This document shows, piece after piece, positions 36,752 to 45,308 of a stretch of 64,000 nt of DNA. The notes under the pieces are model-generated. The model was not told the DNA's origin, ran no database searches, and saw only the letters and a list, made by a program, of their open reading frames with translations. Numbering within the stretch: the stretch's first letter is position 1; every line of letters starts with the position of its first letter. The translations under genes were made by a program, and so were the position numbers. Origin of the DNA: Gallaecimonas pentaromativorans (GTDB lineage: Bacteria; Pseudomonadota; Gammaproteobacteria; Enterobacterales; Gallaecimonadaceae); the NCBI RefSeq assembly GCF_003751625.1, contig NZ_RJUL01000004.1:248001-312000 (forward strand), read 5' to 3'.

Positions 36752-37249
36752 TTACAGCTCCAGCTGCTGCACTTCCTTTTTAATGGCGTCGTGGGCGGCT
36801 TCCTGCTCTTGCAGCAGTTTGCGGCGCAGCTTGGCCGCTTCGAAACGCTGTTTTTCTTCTTCTGATTGCGGCACCAGCGGCGGCACCGGAATGGTGTTGC
36901 CATTATCGTCCATGGCCACCATGGTGAAGTAGCAGCTGTTGGTGTGGCGCACCACCCGGTTACGGATATCCTCGGTTACCACTTTGATGCCCACCTCCAT
37001 GGAGGTGCGGCCGGTGTAGTTGACCGAGGCCAAAAAAGTCACCAGTTCGCCGACGTTAATGGCCTGGCGAAACATCACCCGGTCTACCGACAGGGTTACC
37101 ACATAGCTGCCGGCGTAACGGCTGGCACAGGCGTAGGCCACTTTATCAAGGTACGACAGCAGCTCGCCGCCATGGACCTTGCCGGAAAAATTGGCCATAT
37201 CCGGTGTCATCAGCACCGACATGCTCAACTGGTGATCGCGAAATTCCAT
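36752..37249 (-). CDS. Acyl-CoA thioesterase, hotdog fold (YciA type)
   Basis: The 165-residue thioesterase has the hotdog signature NFSGKVHGGELLSYLDKVAYACASRY (about 19-44), containing the conserved HGG. The C-terminal helical tail is charged (EEEKQRFEAAKLRRKLLQEQ). It would hydrolyse acyl-CoAs in the cytoplasm; chain-length preference cannot be told from sequence. It is divergent from the CoA-transferase gene at 37403, so the two acyl-CoA enzymes share a promoter region. Confidence 0.92.
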   Translation of the reverse strand: MEFRDHQLSMSVLMTPDMANFSGKVHGGELLSYLDKVAYACASRYAGSYVVTLSVDRVMFRQAINVGELVTFLASVNYTGRTSMEVGIKVVTEDIRNRVVRHTNSCYFTMVAMDDNGNTIPVPPLVPQSEEEKQRFEAAKLRRKLLQEQEAAHDAIKKEVQQLEL

Positions 37250-37402
37250 CAGTCACTAACCTCTGCGTATTCTTGAGCTGAAGATAACAGTAAGGGCAGG
37301 CACCAACCAGCCTTGCAGCGACTTAACAGACCAGTTTCTGTTAGCGATTACGCAAATGTTTTCTGCTAGCGTATCAACAACCTGCAAAACATAGGGGTAG
37401 CC

Positions 37403-39469
37403 ATGCAGCAAGGATTGATGGAGCAGATTGAGGCGCAGCTCGGGCCAAATTGGGTGGTAGGTGCGCCCCTTGGGGTCGGCAAGGCCAACCGGCTGCTAAA
37501 TGCCCTCTACCGCCATGCCAAGGCCCACCCTCATATCAAGCTGACCTTGATAACGGCGCTGTCGCTTAACCCACCGGTCGGCAAAAGCTTTCTTGAAGAG
37601 CGCTTTATGGCGCCCCTTCGTGAACGAGTGTGGCGAGGCTACCCGCGCCTTGAGTACCTTGATGACCGGGAAAGCGGCACCCTGCCGGCCAACATTGAAG
37701 TACTGGAGTTTTACACCCGCTCCGGCGCCATTTTGCATAACCCTCGGGCCCAGCAGCACTACATTTCCAGCAACTACACCCACGCCGGGCGTGACATCCT
37801 GGCCCGCGGCATCAATCTTTTGGTGCAAGCCGTAGCCAAGCACCCTGACGGCCATCGTTACAGTTTGGGCTCCAACCCCGACCTCACCCTCGACGTAGCC
37901 CCGGCCATGCATCAGGCCGAGCGCCCTACCCTGGTGATTGGCGAAGTGAACCCGCAAATGCCCTACCTGGGGAACGATGCCGAGGTCGCGCCCGAGTTTT
38001 TCGACCTTATCGTCGATGACAACGACGACGGCTACCCGCTCTTTGCCACGCCCCAAGAACCCATTGGCCTTATCGACTACGCCATTGGCCTGCGGGCTTC
38101 AACCCTGGTAGAAGATGGCGGCACCTTGCAGGTGGGTATCGGCGCCTTGGCCGACGCGGCGGTAAAAGGCTTGCTGCTGCGCCAAGACTCGCCCACCGAC
38201 TACCACGCCATGCTTGGCGCCCTTGATGAGCCGCCCCGGCCGCCCCTGAACGAGGGCCTTTACGTGGCCAGCGAGCTGATTTCCTACCCGGTGTATCGCC
38301 TTTTTGAAAAGGGCCTGGTGCGCCGCCGGGTCTACGAAGACGAAACCCTCCAGCAACTGGTTAACGACAACGTGTTGGGTGATGTACTGCCCGCCGATAC
38401 CTTTAGCCGGCTGGTGGCTGCGGGGGCATTGCCTGCTGTCTTGAGCGAGCGCCATCTTGCCTGGCTCGAGCGGTTTAATATCGCCGATATCACACTCCAT
38501 GAAGACCGACTTCACCTGGGCAGTGCCGCCCTGGCCAACGATTTGACTGACGCCGCCACCCTCGCTTTTCTAAACGCCCACAGCGCCGGGCGAGAGCTTG
38601 CTGGCGGCATTGCCCTGCATGGCGCCTTTTTTATCGGCCCCAGCGCGTTTTATAAAGCCTTGCACGCGCTTCCTGAGGCGCGGCGCGCCTTGATTGGCAT
38701 GACCAGCGTCAGCGAAGTCAACCGCATCTACACCCACTACCGCCTGGAGCAGCTGCAGCGGCAAAAAGCACGGTTTATCAACATCACCATGAAAGCCACC
38801 CTGCTTGGCCATGCGGTCTCCGACCAATTGGCAGACGGCCAAGTGGTGAGCGGCGTGGGGGGCCAATACAACTTTGTGTCCATGGCCCATCAGTTGCCGG
38901 ATGGTCGTTCGGTGCTCCTAGTAAAAGCCACCCGCGGTAGCGGTAAAAGCCTGGAGTCCAACATCGTTTGGGAATACCCCCACAGCACCATCCCCCGCCA
39001 CCTGCGGGATGTGTTTATCAGCGAATACGGCATTGCGGAACTTCGCGGCAAGACCGACAGCGAATGCATCGAGGCGATGATAAAAATTGCCGACAGCCGC
39101 TTTCAGGATGCGCTCATCGCCAAGGCCAAAGCGGCCGGCAAGTTGCCAGCGGCCTACCAGTTACCGGCTCAGTACCGCAACAATCTGCCGGCCACCCTTG
39201 AAAATGCTCTGGCGCCTTTTCGCGGCAAACTGGAACCCTTGCCCTTTGGCAGCGAACTCACCGATGCCGAGCTGGAACTGGCCCGGCGCTTAGGGGGGCT
39301 TAAAAAAAGCGCCAGCTCCGTTACCGGTAAGCTGGCGCTTTGTTGGCAGGCGTTGACGGCAAGCGCCAGTAGCGAGGGTGACAAGGCCCTCGCTTACCTT
39401 GGCTTAACGGCCCCGGCCAACCTTAAGGAGCGGATTTTTCAGCGCCTGGTGCTAAGCCTTTATCGCTAA
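37403..39469 (+). CDS. Acetyl-CoA hydrolase/CoA-transferase family protein
   Basis: The 688-residue product matches the acetyl-CoA hydrolase/transferase family. An N-terminal domain has [14 protein letters not shown] (about 178-191). The C-terminal catalytic region has [16 protein letters not shown] (about 482-497) and [16 protein letters not shown] (about 540-555). It is longer than the usual 430-630 residues, with an extra helical C-terminus. It would transfer CoA between acetyl-CoA and a short-chain acid or hydrolyse it. Its 3' end overlaps the convergent acr3 gene by 47 bases. Confidence 0.85.
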   Translation: MQQGLMEQIEAQLGPNWVVGAPLGVGKANRLLNALYRHAKAHPHIKLTLITALSLNPPVGKSFLEERFMAPLRERVWRGYPRLEYLDDRESGTLPANIEVLEFYTRSGAILHNPRAQQHYISSNYTHAGRDILARGINLLVQAVAKHPDGHRYSLGSNPDLTLDVAPAMHQAERPTLVIGEVNPQMPYLGNDAEVAPEFFDLIVDDNDDGYPLFATPQEPIGLIDYAIGLRASTLVEDGGTLQVGIGALADAAVKGLLLRQDSPTDYHAMLGALDEPPRPPLNEGLYVASELISYPVYRLFEKGLVRRRVYEDETLQQLVNDNVLGDVLPADTFSRLVAAGALPAVLSERHLAWLERFNIADITLHEDRLHLGSAALANDLTDAATLAFLNAHSAGRELAGGIALHGAFFIGPSAFYKALHALPEARRALIGMTSVSEVNRIYTHYRLEQLQRQKARFINITMKATLLGHAVSDQLADGQVVSGVGGQYNFVSMAHQLPDGRSVLLVKATRGSGKSLESNIVWEYPHSTIPRHLRDVFISEYGIAELRGKTDSECIEAMIKIADSRFQDALIAKAKAAGKLPAAYQLPAQYRNNLPATLENALAPFRGKLEPLPFGSELTDAELELARRLGGLKKSASSVTGKLALCWQALTASASSEGDKALAYLGLTAPANLKERIFQRLVLSLYR

Positions 39470-40478
39470 ACCAATGGCGAGTGCGGTTGGCAAAGGCCAC
39501 CAGAGACAACATTACCGGCACTTCTACCAAGACGCCGACCACGGTGGCAAGGGCTGCCCCCGAGTGCAGGCCAAACAGCGAGATAGCCACCGCCACTGCC
39601 AGTTCAAAGAAGTTGGAGGTGCCAATCATGGCCGCCGGCGCCGCCACCTGATGGCTAAGGCGCAGCTTGCAGCCGGTAAAGTAGGTGAGCGCGAAAATGC
39701 CGTAGCTTTGCAGCAATAGCGGCACCGCGATAAGCACAATCACCAGCGGCTGGGCCAGGATGGTTTGGGCCTGAAAGCCAAACAGCAGTACCACGGTGGC
39801 AATAAGGCCGAGCATGGACCATGGCTTGGCCTTACTTAAAAAATCGCCAAGGCGCTGGTGGTCGTCTTTTTTATCAAGCTTATGGCGGGTTAGCACCCCG
39901 GCCAGCAGCGGCAACACCACATACAGCAGCACCGACAGCAGCAAGGTCTGCCAGGGCACCTGGATGTCACTGACTCCCAGCAGCAAAGCGGTGATGGGGG
40001 CAAAGGCGAACACCATCACCAGATCGTTCACCGACACCTGCACCAGGGTGTAGTTGGCATCGCCCTGGGTGAGCTGGCTCCACACAAACACCATGGCGGT
40101 GCACGGCGCTACCCCCAACAAAATCATGCCGGCAATGTATTGCTGGGCACTGGCAGCGTCCACCAGGCTTGCAAAAAATACCTTAAAAAACAGCCAGCCC
40201 AGCGCCGCCATGGTGAAGGGTTTGATAAGCCAGTTCACCACCAGGGTTAGGGCCAGGCCCTTGGGTTTGCGCCCCACATCTTTGATGGCGGAAAAATCCA
40301 CCTGCACCATCATCGGGTAGATCATCAGCCAAATGAGCACTGCCACCACCAGGTTGACGTGAAAGAGCTCAAGGCCGGCCAGCATTGCAAAAAGGCTAGG
40401 CATCAGGCTGCCCAGCAGCAGGCCAGCCACAATCCCAAGGCCCACCCAAAAGCTTAAATAGCGCTCGAAGATCCCCAT
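39423..40478 (-). CDS. ACR3 family arsenite efflux transporter
   Basis: The 351-residue inner-membrane protein has about ten transmembrane helices and ACR3 signatures including [19 protein letters not shown] (with the conserved thiolate Cys) and [20 protein letters not shown]. It exports arsenite using the proton gradient. The ATG overlaps the arsH stop (TGATG) with GGAG upstream. It is the last gene of arsR-arsC-arsH-acr3, which gives a complete arsenate reduction and export system. Confidence 0.95.
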   Translation of the reverse strand: MGIFERYLSFWVGLGIVAGLLLGSLMPSLFAMLAGLELFHVNLVVAVLIWLMIYPMMVQVDFSAIKDVGRKPKGLALTLVVNWLIKPFTMAALGWLFFKVFFASLVDAASAQQYIAGMILLGVAPCTAMVFVWSQLTQGDANYTLVQVSVNDLVMVFAFAPITALLLGVSDIQVPWQTLLLSVLLYVVLPLLAGVLTRHKLDKKDDHQRLGDFLSKAKPWSMLGLIATVVLLFGFQAQTILAQPLVIVLIAVPLLLQSYGIFALTYFTGCKLRLSHQVAAPAAMIGTSNFFELAVAVAISLFGLHSGAALATVVGVLVEVPVMLSLVAFANRTRHWFSDKGLAPGAEKSAP

Positions 40479-41185
40479 CACAGGCTCCTTTGGTTAACGC
40501 GCTTGGACAGGGCCTCGGCGCTTTCAACCCGCTCGGAATAGCGGTCCAGCAGCGCCGGGTTGTGGTCGCGGGTCAGCAAGGTAAAGCGCACCAACTCCTC
40601 TAACACATCGACGATGCGGTTGTAGTAAGGCGAGGGCTTCATGCGGCCATCTTCCTCGAACTCCAAGAAGGCCTTGGCCACCGACGATTGGTTGGGGATG
40701 GTCAGCATCCGCATCCAGCGCCCGAGGATGCGCATCTGGTTGACGGCGTTAAAAGATTGGGAGCCGCCACAGACCTGCATCAGCGCCAGGGTTTTTCCCT
40801 GGGTGGGCCGCACTGCCCCCATCGACAGGGGGATCCAGTCGATTTGCGCCTTCATGATGCCGGTCATGCTGCCGTGACGCTCGGGAGAGCACCACAGCTG
40901 CCCTTCAGACCACAGCACCAGATCGCGAAGCTCTTGCACCTTGGGGTGGCTGTCGGGCTCGCCATCGGGCAGCGGCAAGCCGGCGGGGTTAAAAATGCGG
41001 GCCTCGCAGCCCATGGCGCCAAGCAGCCTTGCCGACTCCTCTACCACCAGGCGGCTGTAGGAGCGCTCACGCAGTGAACCGTAGAGCAGCAAAATACGGG
41101 GCGCATGGGTGCTAAGAGGCCTGTTAAAGTCGGCCGCCGCCGGCACCTTGAAGAGCTTGGCATCGATATTGGGCAGCTCAGACAT
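40478..41185 (-). CDS. arsH: ArsH, NADPH-dependent FMN reductase
   Basis: The 235-residue flavoprotein has [15 protein letters not shown] (about 33-47, FMN phosphate loop), [20 protein letters not shown] (about 114-133) and [20 protein letters not shown], the ArsH signature. ArsH oxidises trivalent organoarsenicals or acts as a quinone/metal reductase. I chose the ATG at 41185 (MSELPNID), which overlaps the arsC end by eight bases; the frame extends upstream within arsC without good start signals. Confidence 0.95.
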   Translation of the reverse strand: MSELPNIDAKLFKVPAAADFNRPLSTHAPRILLLYGSLRERSYSRLVVEESARLLGAMGCEARIFNPAGLPLPDGEPDSHPKVQELRDLVLWSEGQLWCSPERHGSMTGIMKAQIDWIPLSMGAVRPTQGKTLALMQVCGGSQSFNAVNQMRILGRWMRMLTIPNQSSVAKAFLEFEEDGRMKPSPYYNRIVDVLEELVRFTLLTRDHNPALLDRYSERVESAEALSKRVNQRSL

Positions 41186-41642
41186 GGGCCAGTGCCTCCA
41201 TCTTGGCCTTGAGGGCCTCACCTGCCAGCGGGCCAGCATCTAGCAAGCTTTGGATGCGCTTTTCCAAGGTGCCAATAGTAGCCAGGAAAGCCGCTTTTAC
41301 GTCCTCTTCGCTGCCAGAGAGTGCACTGGGATCTTTGAGGCCCCAATGCACTTTAACGGTTTTGCCGAACCACACCGGGCAGGCTTCGCCAGCGGCGCTG
41401 TCGCATACCGTGACCACCAGATCAGGGGCAAAGTCTTCAAACGCGTCCCAGGACTGGCTGCGAAGGCCGTCGGTGCTATAGCCCGCTTGTGCCAGGTATT
41501 TAAGGCTCAAAGGATGCACCTGCCCGGCCGGCTGGCTACCAGCGCTTCTGACCTCCAGCAAGGCACCGCCCAATTGGCGGCTGACCGCCTCGGCCAGAAT
41601 GCTGCGACAACGGTTATGGGTACAGACAAAGAGGATCTTCAT
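41178..41642 (-). CDS. arsC: Arsenate reductase ArsC, low-molecular-weight phosphatase type
   Basis: The 154-residue protein reduces arsenate to arsenite. The phosphatase loop CTHNRCRS (CX5R; C7 to R13) is at the N-terminus and the general-acid region DPSALSG follows near 107-113. It is of the thioredoxin or glutathione/mycoredoxin-coupled phosphatase-like class, not the enterobacterial glutaredoxin class. A 16-base palindrome lies directly upstream of its start. Confidence 0.93.
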   Translation of the reverse strand: MKILFVCTHNRCRSILAEAVSRQLGGALLEVRSAGSQPAGQVHPLSLKYLAQAGYSTDGLRSQSWDAFEDFAPDLVVTVCDSAAGEACPVWFGKTVKVHWGLKDPSALSGSEEDVKAAFLATIGTLEKRIQSLLDAGPLAGEALKAKMEALAHV

Positions 41643-41658
41643 ATATGGATTTCCATAT
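41643..41658. promoter_or_regulatory. Short palindrome upstream of arsC
   Basis: ATATGGA-TT-TCCATAT lies in the 34-base gap between arsR and arsC. It resembles the core of the larger palindrome upstream of arsR and could be a second ArsR site, or could mask the arsC ribosome-binding region. Confidence 0.5.
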
Positions 41659-41676
41659 GTTTTAAGATAAAAAATT

Positions 41677-42018
41677 TTAGCAGCAGCGCTTGCCCGGCCG
41701 GTTGGCCATGGCGCCCAGCACCGCTTTGGCCTCTGTCAGCGCCGGGTTAGCACCCGCTGCCGCTTCACCCAACATGCCTTTGGCCCAGGCCGGCAACTCG
41801 GGGTGCAGACGATAAAACACCCACTGGCCGTCACGGCTATCAAGCAGCAACCCACATTGGCGCAGCTGCGCCAGATGGCGCGATACCTTCGGCTGGCTTT
41901 CGGCCAGGGCCTCGGTCAGTTCGCAAACGCAAAGCTCCCCTTCTTCGGCCAGCAGCAGCATGGCGTTAAGCCGGGTGGGCTCAGCAAGGCATTTTATGAA
42001 GGTGAGGGTATCTATCAT
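41677..42018 (-). CDS. arsR: Arsenical resistance repressor ArsR
   Basis: The 113-residue ArsR/SmtB repressor has the arsenite-sensing motif ELCVCEL (about 29-35), followed by the winged-helix recognition segment SQPKVSRHLAQLRQCGLL. A C-terminal CC pair is an extra possible metal ligand. The ATG at 42018 has AGGAG upstream; the longer frame includes the operator and is unlikely. It is first in the ars operon and probably autoregulated from the palindrome at 42032-42067. Confidence 0.95.
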   Translation of the reverse strand: MIDTLTFIKCLAEPTRLNAMLLLAEEGELCVCELTEALAESQPKVSRHLAQLRQCGLLLDSRDGQWVFYRLHPELPAWAKGMLGEAAAGANPALTEAKAVLGAMANRPGKRCC

Positions 42019-42031
42019 GACGGCTCCTAAG

Positions 42032-42067
42032 ACATACGGAAAATCATATATATGATTTTCCGTATGT
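42032..42067. promoter_or_regulatory. Perfect 36-bp palindrome, ArsR operator candidate
   Basis: ACATACGGAAAATCATAT and its exact reverse complement abut, giving a perfect 36-base palindrome 14 bases upstream of the arsR start. ArsR-family operators are imperfect palindromes in this position. It also sits just past the mntP stop region, so it could form a hairpin at the end of the mntP message. Confidence 0.75.
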
Positions 42068-42079
42068 GAAAGCATTTTA

Positions 42080-42655
42080 TCAGGCAAGACCCAAAAGATG
42101 TTCGCGAAGGATAACGCTACCGACCACGATCAACACCAGGCCCCCCAGCAGCTCAGCCCGCTTGCCGATCATCGCGCCAAGGCGCTGGCCCAGCATGATG
42201 CCGAAGGTCACCATGGTCAGAGTGGCAAGGCCGATAAGGAGTGAGGCTTCAAAGATATTGACGTCGATAAAGGCAAACCCCAGGCCAATGGCCATGGCGT
42301 CGATGCTGGTGGCAACAGCGGTCAGCAGCATCATCACTCGGGAGCGTTTGGCCTTGTCGTCAGCCTCTTCCCCTTCTTCGGGTTTTTGCAGGCCTTCATG
42401 GATCATCTTAAGGCCCAGAGCCAACAACAAGCCGAAGGCCAGCCAGTGGTCCCATTTGACGATATAACTGGCAGCGCCGATGCCAATCAGCCAGCCGATC
42501 AGGGGGGAAATGGCTTCTACCGAGCCAAACAGCACGCCGGTTTTAAAGGCACGGCCAAAATGGGGGTGTTTAAGAGTGGCGCCTCTGGCAACAGCAACGG
42601 CAAAGGCGTCGGTTGACATGGCAAAAGCGATAAAAAGCAGAGATACAAAGCTCAC
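42080..42655 (-). CDS. mntP: Manganese efflux pump MntP
   Basis: The 191-residue protein has six transmembrane helices in two homologous halves. Key acidic residues lie in AMSTDAFAVAVARG (about 12-25) and ATSIDAMAIGLGFAF (about 115-129). It exports Mn2+. The start is GTG at 42655. The leader carries a yybP-ykoY riboswitch, the usual control for mntP. Length and repeats match E. coli MntP (188). Confidence 0.96.
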   Translation of the reverse strand: MSFVSLLFIAFAMSTDAFAVAVARGATLKHPHFGRAFKTGVLFGSVEAISPLIGWLIGIGAASYIVKWDHWLAFGLLLALGLKMIHEGLQKPEEGEEADDKAKRSRVMMLLTAVATSIDAMAIGLGFAFIDVNIFEASLLIGLATLTMVTFGIMLGQRLGAMIGKRAELLGGLVLIVVGSVILREHLLGLA

Positions 42656-42727
42656 GGTTAGATTATCCAGGCCGGGCGGTAGTTACCACGACAGTACGCG
42701 CGCCCAGCCTTTATGGCGCGAAACTGT

Positions 42728-42845
42728 CGATGGTCTCACCTACCTTTCGGTCGCCTGCACCACGGTCATGAGGACCGAGAATGTTGACACAGGCACTTTC
42801 CCAGAAGGAAAGTCGGCTACTCCCCAAAGCGGGGCCAAAGGTAGC
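42728..42845 (-). ncRNA. yybP-ykoY manganese riboswitch upstream of mntP
   Basis: Read on the minus strand, the leader contains CTTTGGGGAGTAGCCGACTTTCC, then GGAAAGTGCCTGTGTCAACAT and CGAAAGGTAGGTGAGACCATC. These are the conserved blocks of the yybP-ykoY element and very close to my recollection of the E. coli mntP leader. Mn2+ binding would switch on mntP expression. Ends are approximate; the switch and start codon are about 70 bases apart. Confidence 0.88.
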
Positions 42846-42954
42846 AATTTTGCCTGTGAACCGCAACCCTAACTGAACGCAGGCCCTAGAGCTGTTGCGG
42901 CCAAGGCGCCATGCAACCTTAGAATCGGCTCAATTACCCACCAAGAGCACAACC

Positions 42955-43395
42955 ATGAAAGTCACTCTCCCCCTGCTGGCGGCGGCCAGCCTGCTGCTCC
43001 CTGCTGTTTCACAAGCCGCGCCCTGCAAAGAAGGCAAACCTTGCCAGGAGAATCACTCTCCCCAGCCAGAACAGCATCACGACCAGAACCTGCACCAGGG
43101 CAAGGGTAATAAGGCCGAGCAACACAAACCCGAGCATCGCCTCGGCAAAAGCGAGCACGCCATGGCAGGCAAAGGGGAACATCGCGGCCCGCCCCATGCC
43201 GTGCCCGGTCACAACTACCGCATTAAGGTAAAAAGTGCCCGTATCCGCAAAGGCCCCGGCACCGGTTACGGTATTGTCCGCACCCTGCCCCTTGGCCATA
43301 ACGTGGTCCCTGTTGAGGTATCCGGCGACTGGGTCAAAATCGATGTGGGCGGCCAGGTAGGCTGGGTGTCGATTAGCCTGCTGGCCGAGCTGTAA
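42955..43395 (+). CDS. Secreted SH3-domain protein with His-rich linker
   Basis: The 146-residue product has a signal peptide (cut after SQAA, about residue 21), a His/Gln/Lys-rich linker (about 24-82, around eleven histidines and two cysteines) and a C-terminal bacterial SH3 domain. The SH3 domain has SARIRKGPGTGYGIVRTLPLG and GDWVKIDVGGQVGWVS. SH3_3 domains often bind peptidoglycan; the linker could bind metal. The ATG at 42955 begins the signal peptide. It is divergent from mntP. Confidence 0.8.
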   Translation: MKVTLPLLAAASLLLPAVSQAAPCKEGKPCQENHSPQPEQHHDQNLHQGKGNKAEQHKPEHRLGKSEHAMAGKGEHRGPPHAVPGHNYRIKVKSARIRKGPGTGYGIVRTLPLGHNVVPVEVSGDWVKIDVGGQVGWVSISLLAEL

Positions 43396-43401
43396 GGCCA
43401 A

Positions 43402-43430
43402 AAAAGCCCGGCATTTGGTGCCGGGCTTTT
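43402..43430 (+). terminator. Terminator after the SH3 protein gene
   Basis: AGCCCGGCA-TTTGG-TGCCGGGCT flanked by A and T runs. Confidence 0.85.
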
Positions 43431-43531
43431 CCAAACATATCACGGTTCTCTATTTCGCCTTCCTTGCCTCGCCGGTTGCACTCCTGTCAAAGCACACTAT
43501 CTTTGCTGAATATCTAGCAAGGATGCTGAAC

Positions 43532-43990
43532 ATGACAACACTCAAAGCAAGGCTGCGTTTCCAACCATCCTCAAGCGTTTCTCCTTCGGCCATCCGTGGC
43601 CATTACCTAAGCCAAATGCTGGCCTTGGCCCTGTTCACCGGTCTGGTTATCGCCTGGGTTGCATACGACATCCACAGCCGTATCCGCCAGGCGGGCCAAA
43701 TGACGTTGGCGCAGATCAACGCTCTGCCAGCGCCAGCAGCCGGCTTGCCCACGGGCCTTTCCCCATCAGACAGCTCGAGCCTAGCGCTGGTGAAATACGT
43801 TAAAGGGCATATGGATAACCCGGCAAGTTTCGTGCATATCAAAACCGACTATGGAGACCACTATCCCGACTATTATCTGGTCACCATGACCTATGGCGAA
43901 GGCAACGCCCAAGGCAAGGTGGTGACCCGCCATATCGAAGCCAAAATGGATACGGATGGCGACTTGATGCAAGTGACGGCATATTGGTGA
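43532..43990 (+). CDS. Single-pass membrane protein of unknown function
   Basis: The 152-residue product has one transmembrane helix (about residues 31-48, MLALALFTGLVIAWVAYD). The C-terminal domain (about 60-152) has aromatic-rich segments DYGDHYPDYYLVTMTYG and KMDTDGDLMQV and is probably periplasmic. I chose the ATG at 43532 because AAGGA lies eight bases upstream; the longer frame runs back into the previous terminator. No family recognised. Confidence 0.65.
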   Translation: MTTLKARLRFQPSSSVSPSAIRGHYLSQMLALALFTGLVIAWVAYDIHSRIRQAGQMTLAQINALPAPAAGLPTGLSPSDSSSLALVKYVKGHMDNPASFVHIKTDYGDHYPDYYLVTMTYGEGNAQGKVVTRHIEAKMDTDGDLMQVTAYW

Positions 43991-44008
43991 TAGGAAGGGT
44001 AAAAACAA

Positions 44009-44035
44009 AAAAACCCAGCTCTGCAGCTGGGTTTT
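44009..44035. terminator. Bidirectional terminator between membrane protein gene and tRNA cluster
   Basis: AAAACCCAGCT-CTGC-AGCTGGGTTTT between the plus-strand gene and the minus-strand tRNA-Leu. Confidence 0.88.
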
Positions 44036-44040
44036 GCGTA

Positions 44041-44127
44041 TGGTGCCCGGAGCGGGACTTGAACCCGCACAACGCGAACGTCGAGGGATTTTAAATCCCT
44101 TGTGTCTACCAATTTCACCATCCGGGC
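44041..44127 (-). tRNA. tRNA-Leu (TAA)
   Basis: The 87-base tRNA has a long variable arm, encoded CCA, acceptor stem GCCCGGA/TCCGGGC and anticodon loop TTTAAAA giving TAA. It is last in the minus-strand tRNA cluster. Confidence 0.96.
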
Positions 44128-44138
44128 TGGTGTAATGA

Positions 44139-44212
44139 TGGAGGCGCGACCCGGAGTCGAACCGAGATCCACGGATTTGCAATCCGCTGCATAGCCATTC
44201 TGCCATCGCGCC
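44139..44212 (-). tRNA. tRNA-Cys (GCA), copy 1
   Basis: The 74-base tRNA has acceptor stem GGCGCGA/TCGCGCC, encoded CCA and anticodon loop TTGCAAA giving GCA. Identical to the copy at 44268. Confidence 0.96.
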
Positions 44213-44267
44213 ATTATCGGGTTAGGCTTGTCGCCTAGATAACCGCCTGAAGCCGTTATCTTTTAAC

Positions 44268-44341
44268 TGGAGGCGCGACCCGGAGTCGAACCGAGATCCA
44301 CGGATTTGCAATCCGCTGCATAGCCATTCTGCCATCGCGCC
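44268..44341 (-). tRNA. tRNA-Cys (GCA), copy 2
   Basis: The 74-base tRNA is identical to the copy at 44139-44212; the two are separated by a 55-base spacer. A recent tandem duplication. Confidence 0.96.
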
Positions 44342-44397
44342 TTGGGTGAACATCGCTGTTCTTTTAATAAACGCCGGTAGGTTGCCGGCATCTATCG

Positions 44398-44497
44398 AAT
44401 TTGGAGCGGGAAACGAGACTTGACTGGGCCAACATTCGGCTCGCGACCGTCGCGATTCTCACACCTCGTAGTCAGTTAACCTAACCAACTACGTCGT
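44398..44497 (-). pseudogene. Decayed tRNA-Gly fragment
   Basis: Bases 44398-44423 repeat exactly the 3' acceptor stem and part of the T-arm of the intact tRNA-Gly (44499-44524). Then an extra 16 bases interrupt the T-arm before CTCGCGACC resumes. The remainder (to about 44497) has D-arm-like sequence but no complete cloverleaf. It looks like a tandem tRNA copy in decay. Confidence 0.7.
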
Positions 44498-44502
44498 AAA
44501 TT

Positions 44503-44577
44503 TGGAGCGGGAAACGAGACTTGAACTCGCGACCCCAACCTTGGCAAGGTTGTGCTCTACCACTGAGCTATTCCCGC
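44503..44577 (-). tRNA. tRNA-Gly (GCC)
   Basis: The 75-base tRNA has acceptor stem GCGGGAA/TTCCCGC, T-arm GCGAGTTCAAGTCTCG, encoded CCA and anticodon GCC in CTTGCCAAG. It is the first tRNA of the minus-strand cluster. Confidence 0.96.
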
Positions 44578-44709
44578 ATTGTCTTTGCTCTACAACCTGG
44601 CGTAAGGCCCGGTCTACAGCCGCCGGGTCCCCCCGGAAGTGCGAGCCATTCTACCTTTCTGCCGGGGCGAGTCAATAACGTAAAACATTGAGTTATGACT
44701 GTTTAGCCA

Positions 44710-44735
44710 AAAAAACAGCAATCAGGCGCTGTTTT
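44710..44735 (-). terminator. Terminator after pgsA
   Basis: AAAACAGC / GCTGTTTT with an eight-base loop; on the minus strand it ends in a T-run just after the pgsA stop. Confidence 0.75.
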
Positions 44736-44740
44736 GAGCA

Positions 44741-45289
44741 TTAAGCCCCGGCCTTGCTCCACAGATCCTTCCAGGCAGCGGCAAGGTAACTGATCATCGA
44801 CCACAAGGTCAGGATCACCGCGATATAGAGTAGCGGCATACCCAGCACCACAAAGGGCTCCCAGCTAGACACCAGGCCAATCAAGGCCAGCATCTGGGCA
44901 GTGGTTTTTACCTTGCCAATCCAGGACACCGCCACATGGGAACGTTTGCCAAGCTCCGCCATCCATTCACGCAGGGCAGAGATAACAATTTCACGGCTGA
45001 TCATGATGATGGCCGGCACCGTCACCCAAAGGCTCTGGTAATCCTCAACAATCAGCACCAGGGCGGCAGTGACCATCACCTTGTCGGCAACCGGGTCTAA
45101 AAAGGCGCCAAAAGGGGTGGTTTGCTGGAGTTTGCGAGCCAGATAGCCATCCAGCCAGTCGGTGATGGCGGCCAGCCAGAAGATAAACGCAGCGCCATAA
45201 TGTGCCCAGGACACCGGCACGTAAAACAGCACCAGGAAAATGGGGATAAGCAGCAGCCTGAACAGAGTAAGCAGGTTTGGGATGGTCAT
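44741..45289 (-). CDS. pgsA: CDP-diacylglycerol--glycerol-3-phosphate phosphatidyltransferase PgsA
   Basis: Makes phosphatidylglycerol-phosphate in the inner membrane. The 182-residue length equals E. coli PgsA. The CDP-alcohol phosphotransferase motif [19 protein letters not shown] (D-G-x2-A-R-x8-G-x3-D) continues to PVADK with the final Asp. I chose the ATG at 45289 ([11 protein letters not shown]), the conserved N-terminus; the frame extends upstream into uvrC. It is the third gene of the conserved uvrY-uvrC-pgsA order. Confidence 0.96.
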   Translation of the reverse strand: MTIPNLLTLFRLLLIPIFLVLFYVPVSWAHYGAAFIFWLAAITDWLDGYLARKLQQTTPFGAFLDPVADKVMVTAALVLIVEDYQSLWVTVPAIIMISREIVISALREWMAELGKRSHVAVSWIGKVKTTAQMLALIGLVSSWEPFVVLGMPLLYIAVILTLWSMISYLAAAWKDLWSKAGA

Positions 45290-45308
45290 GACAGTACGGG
45301 GAGGCCCT

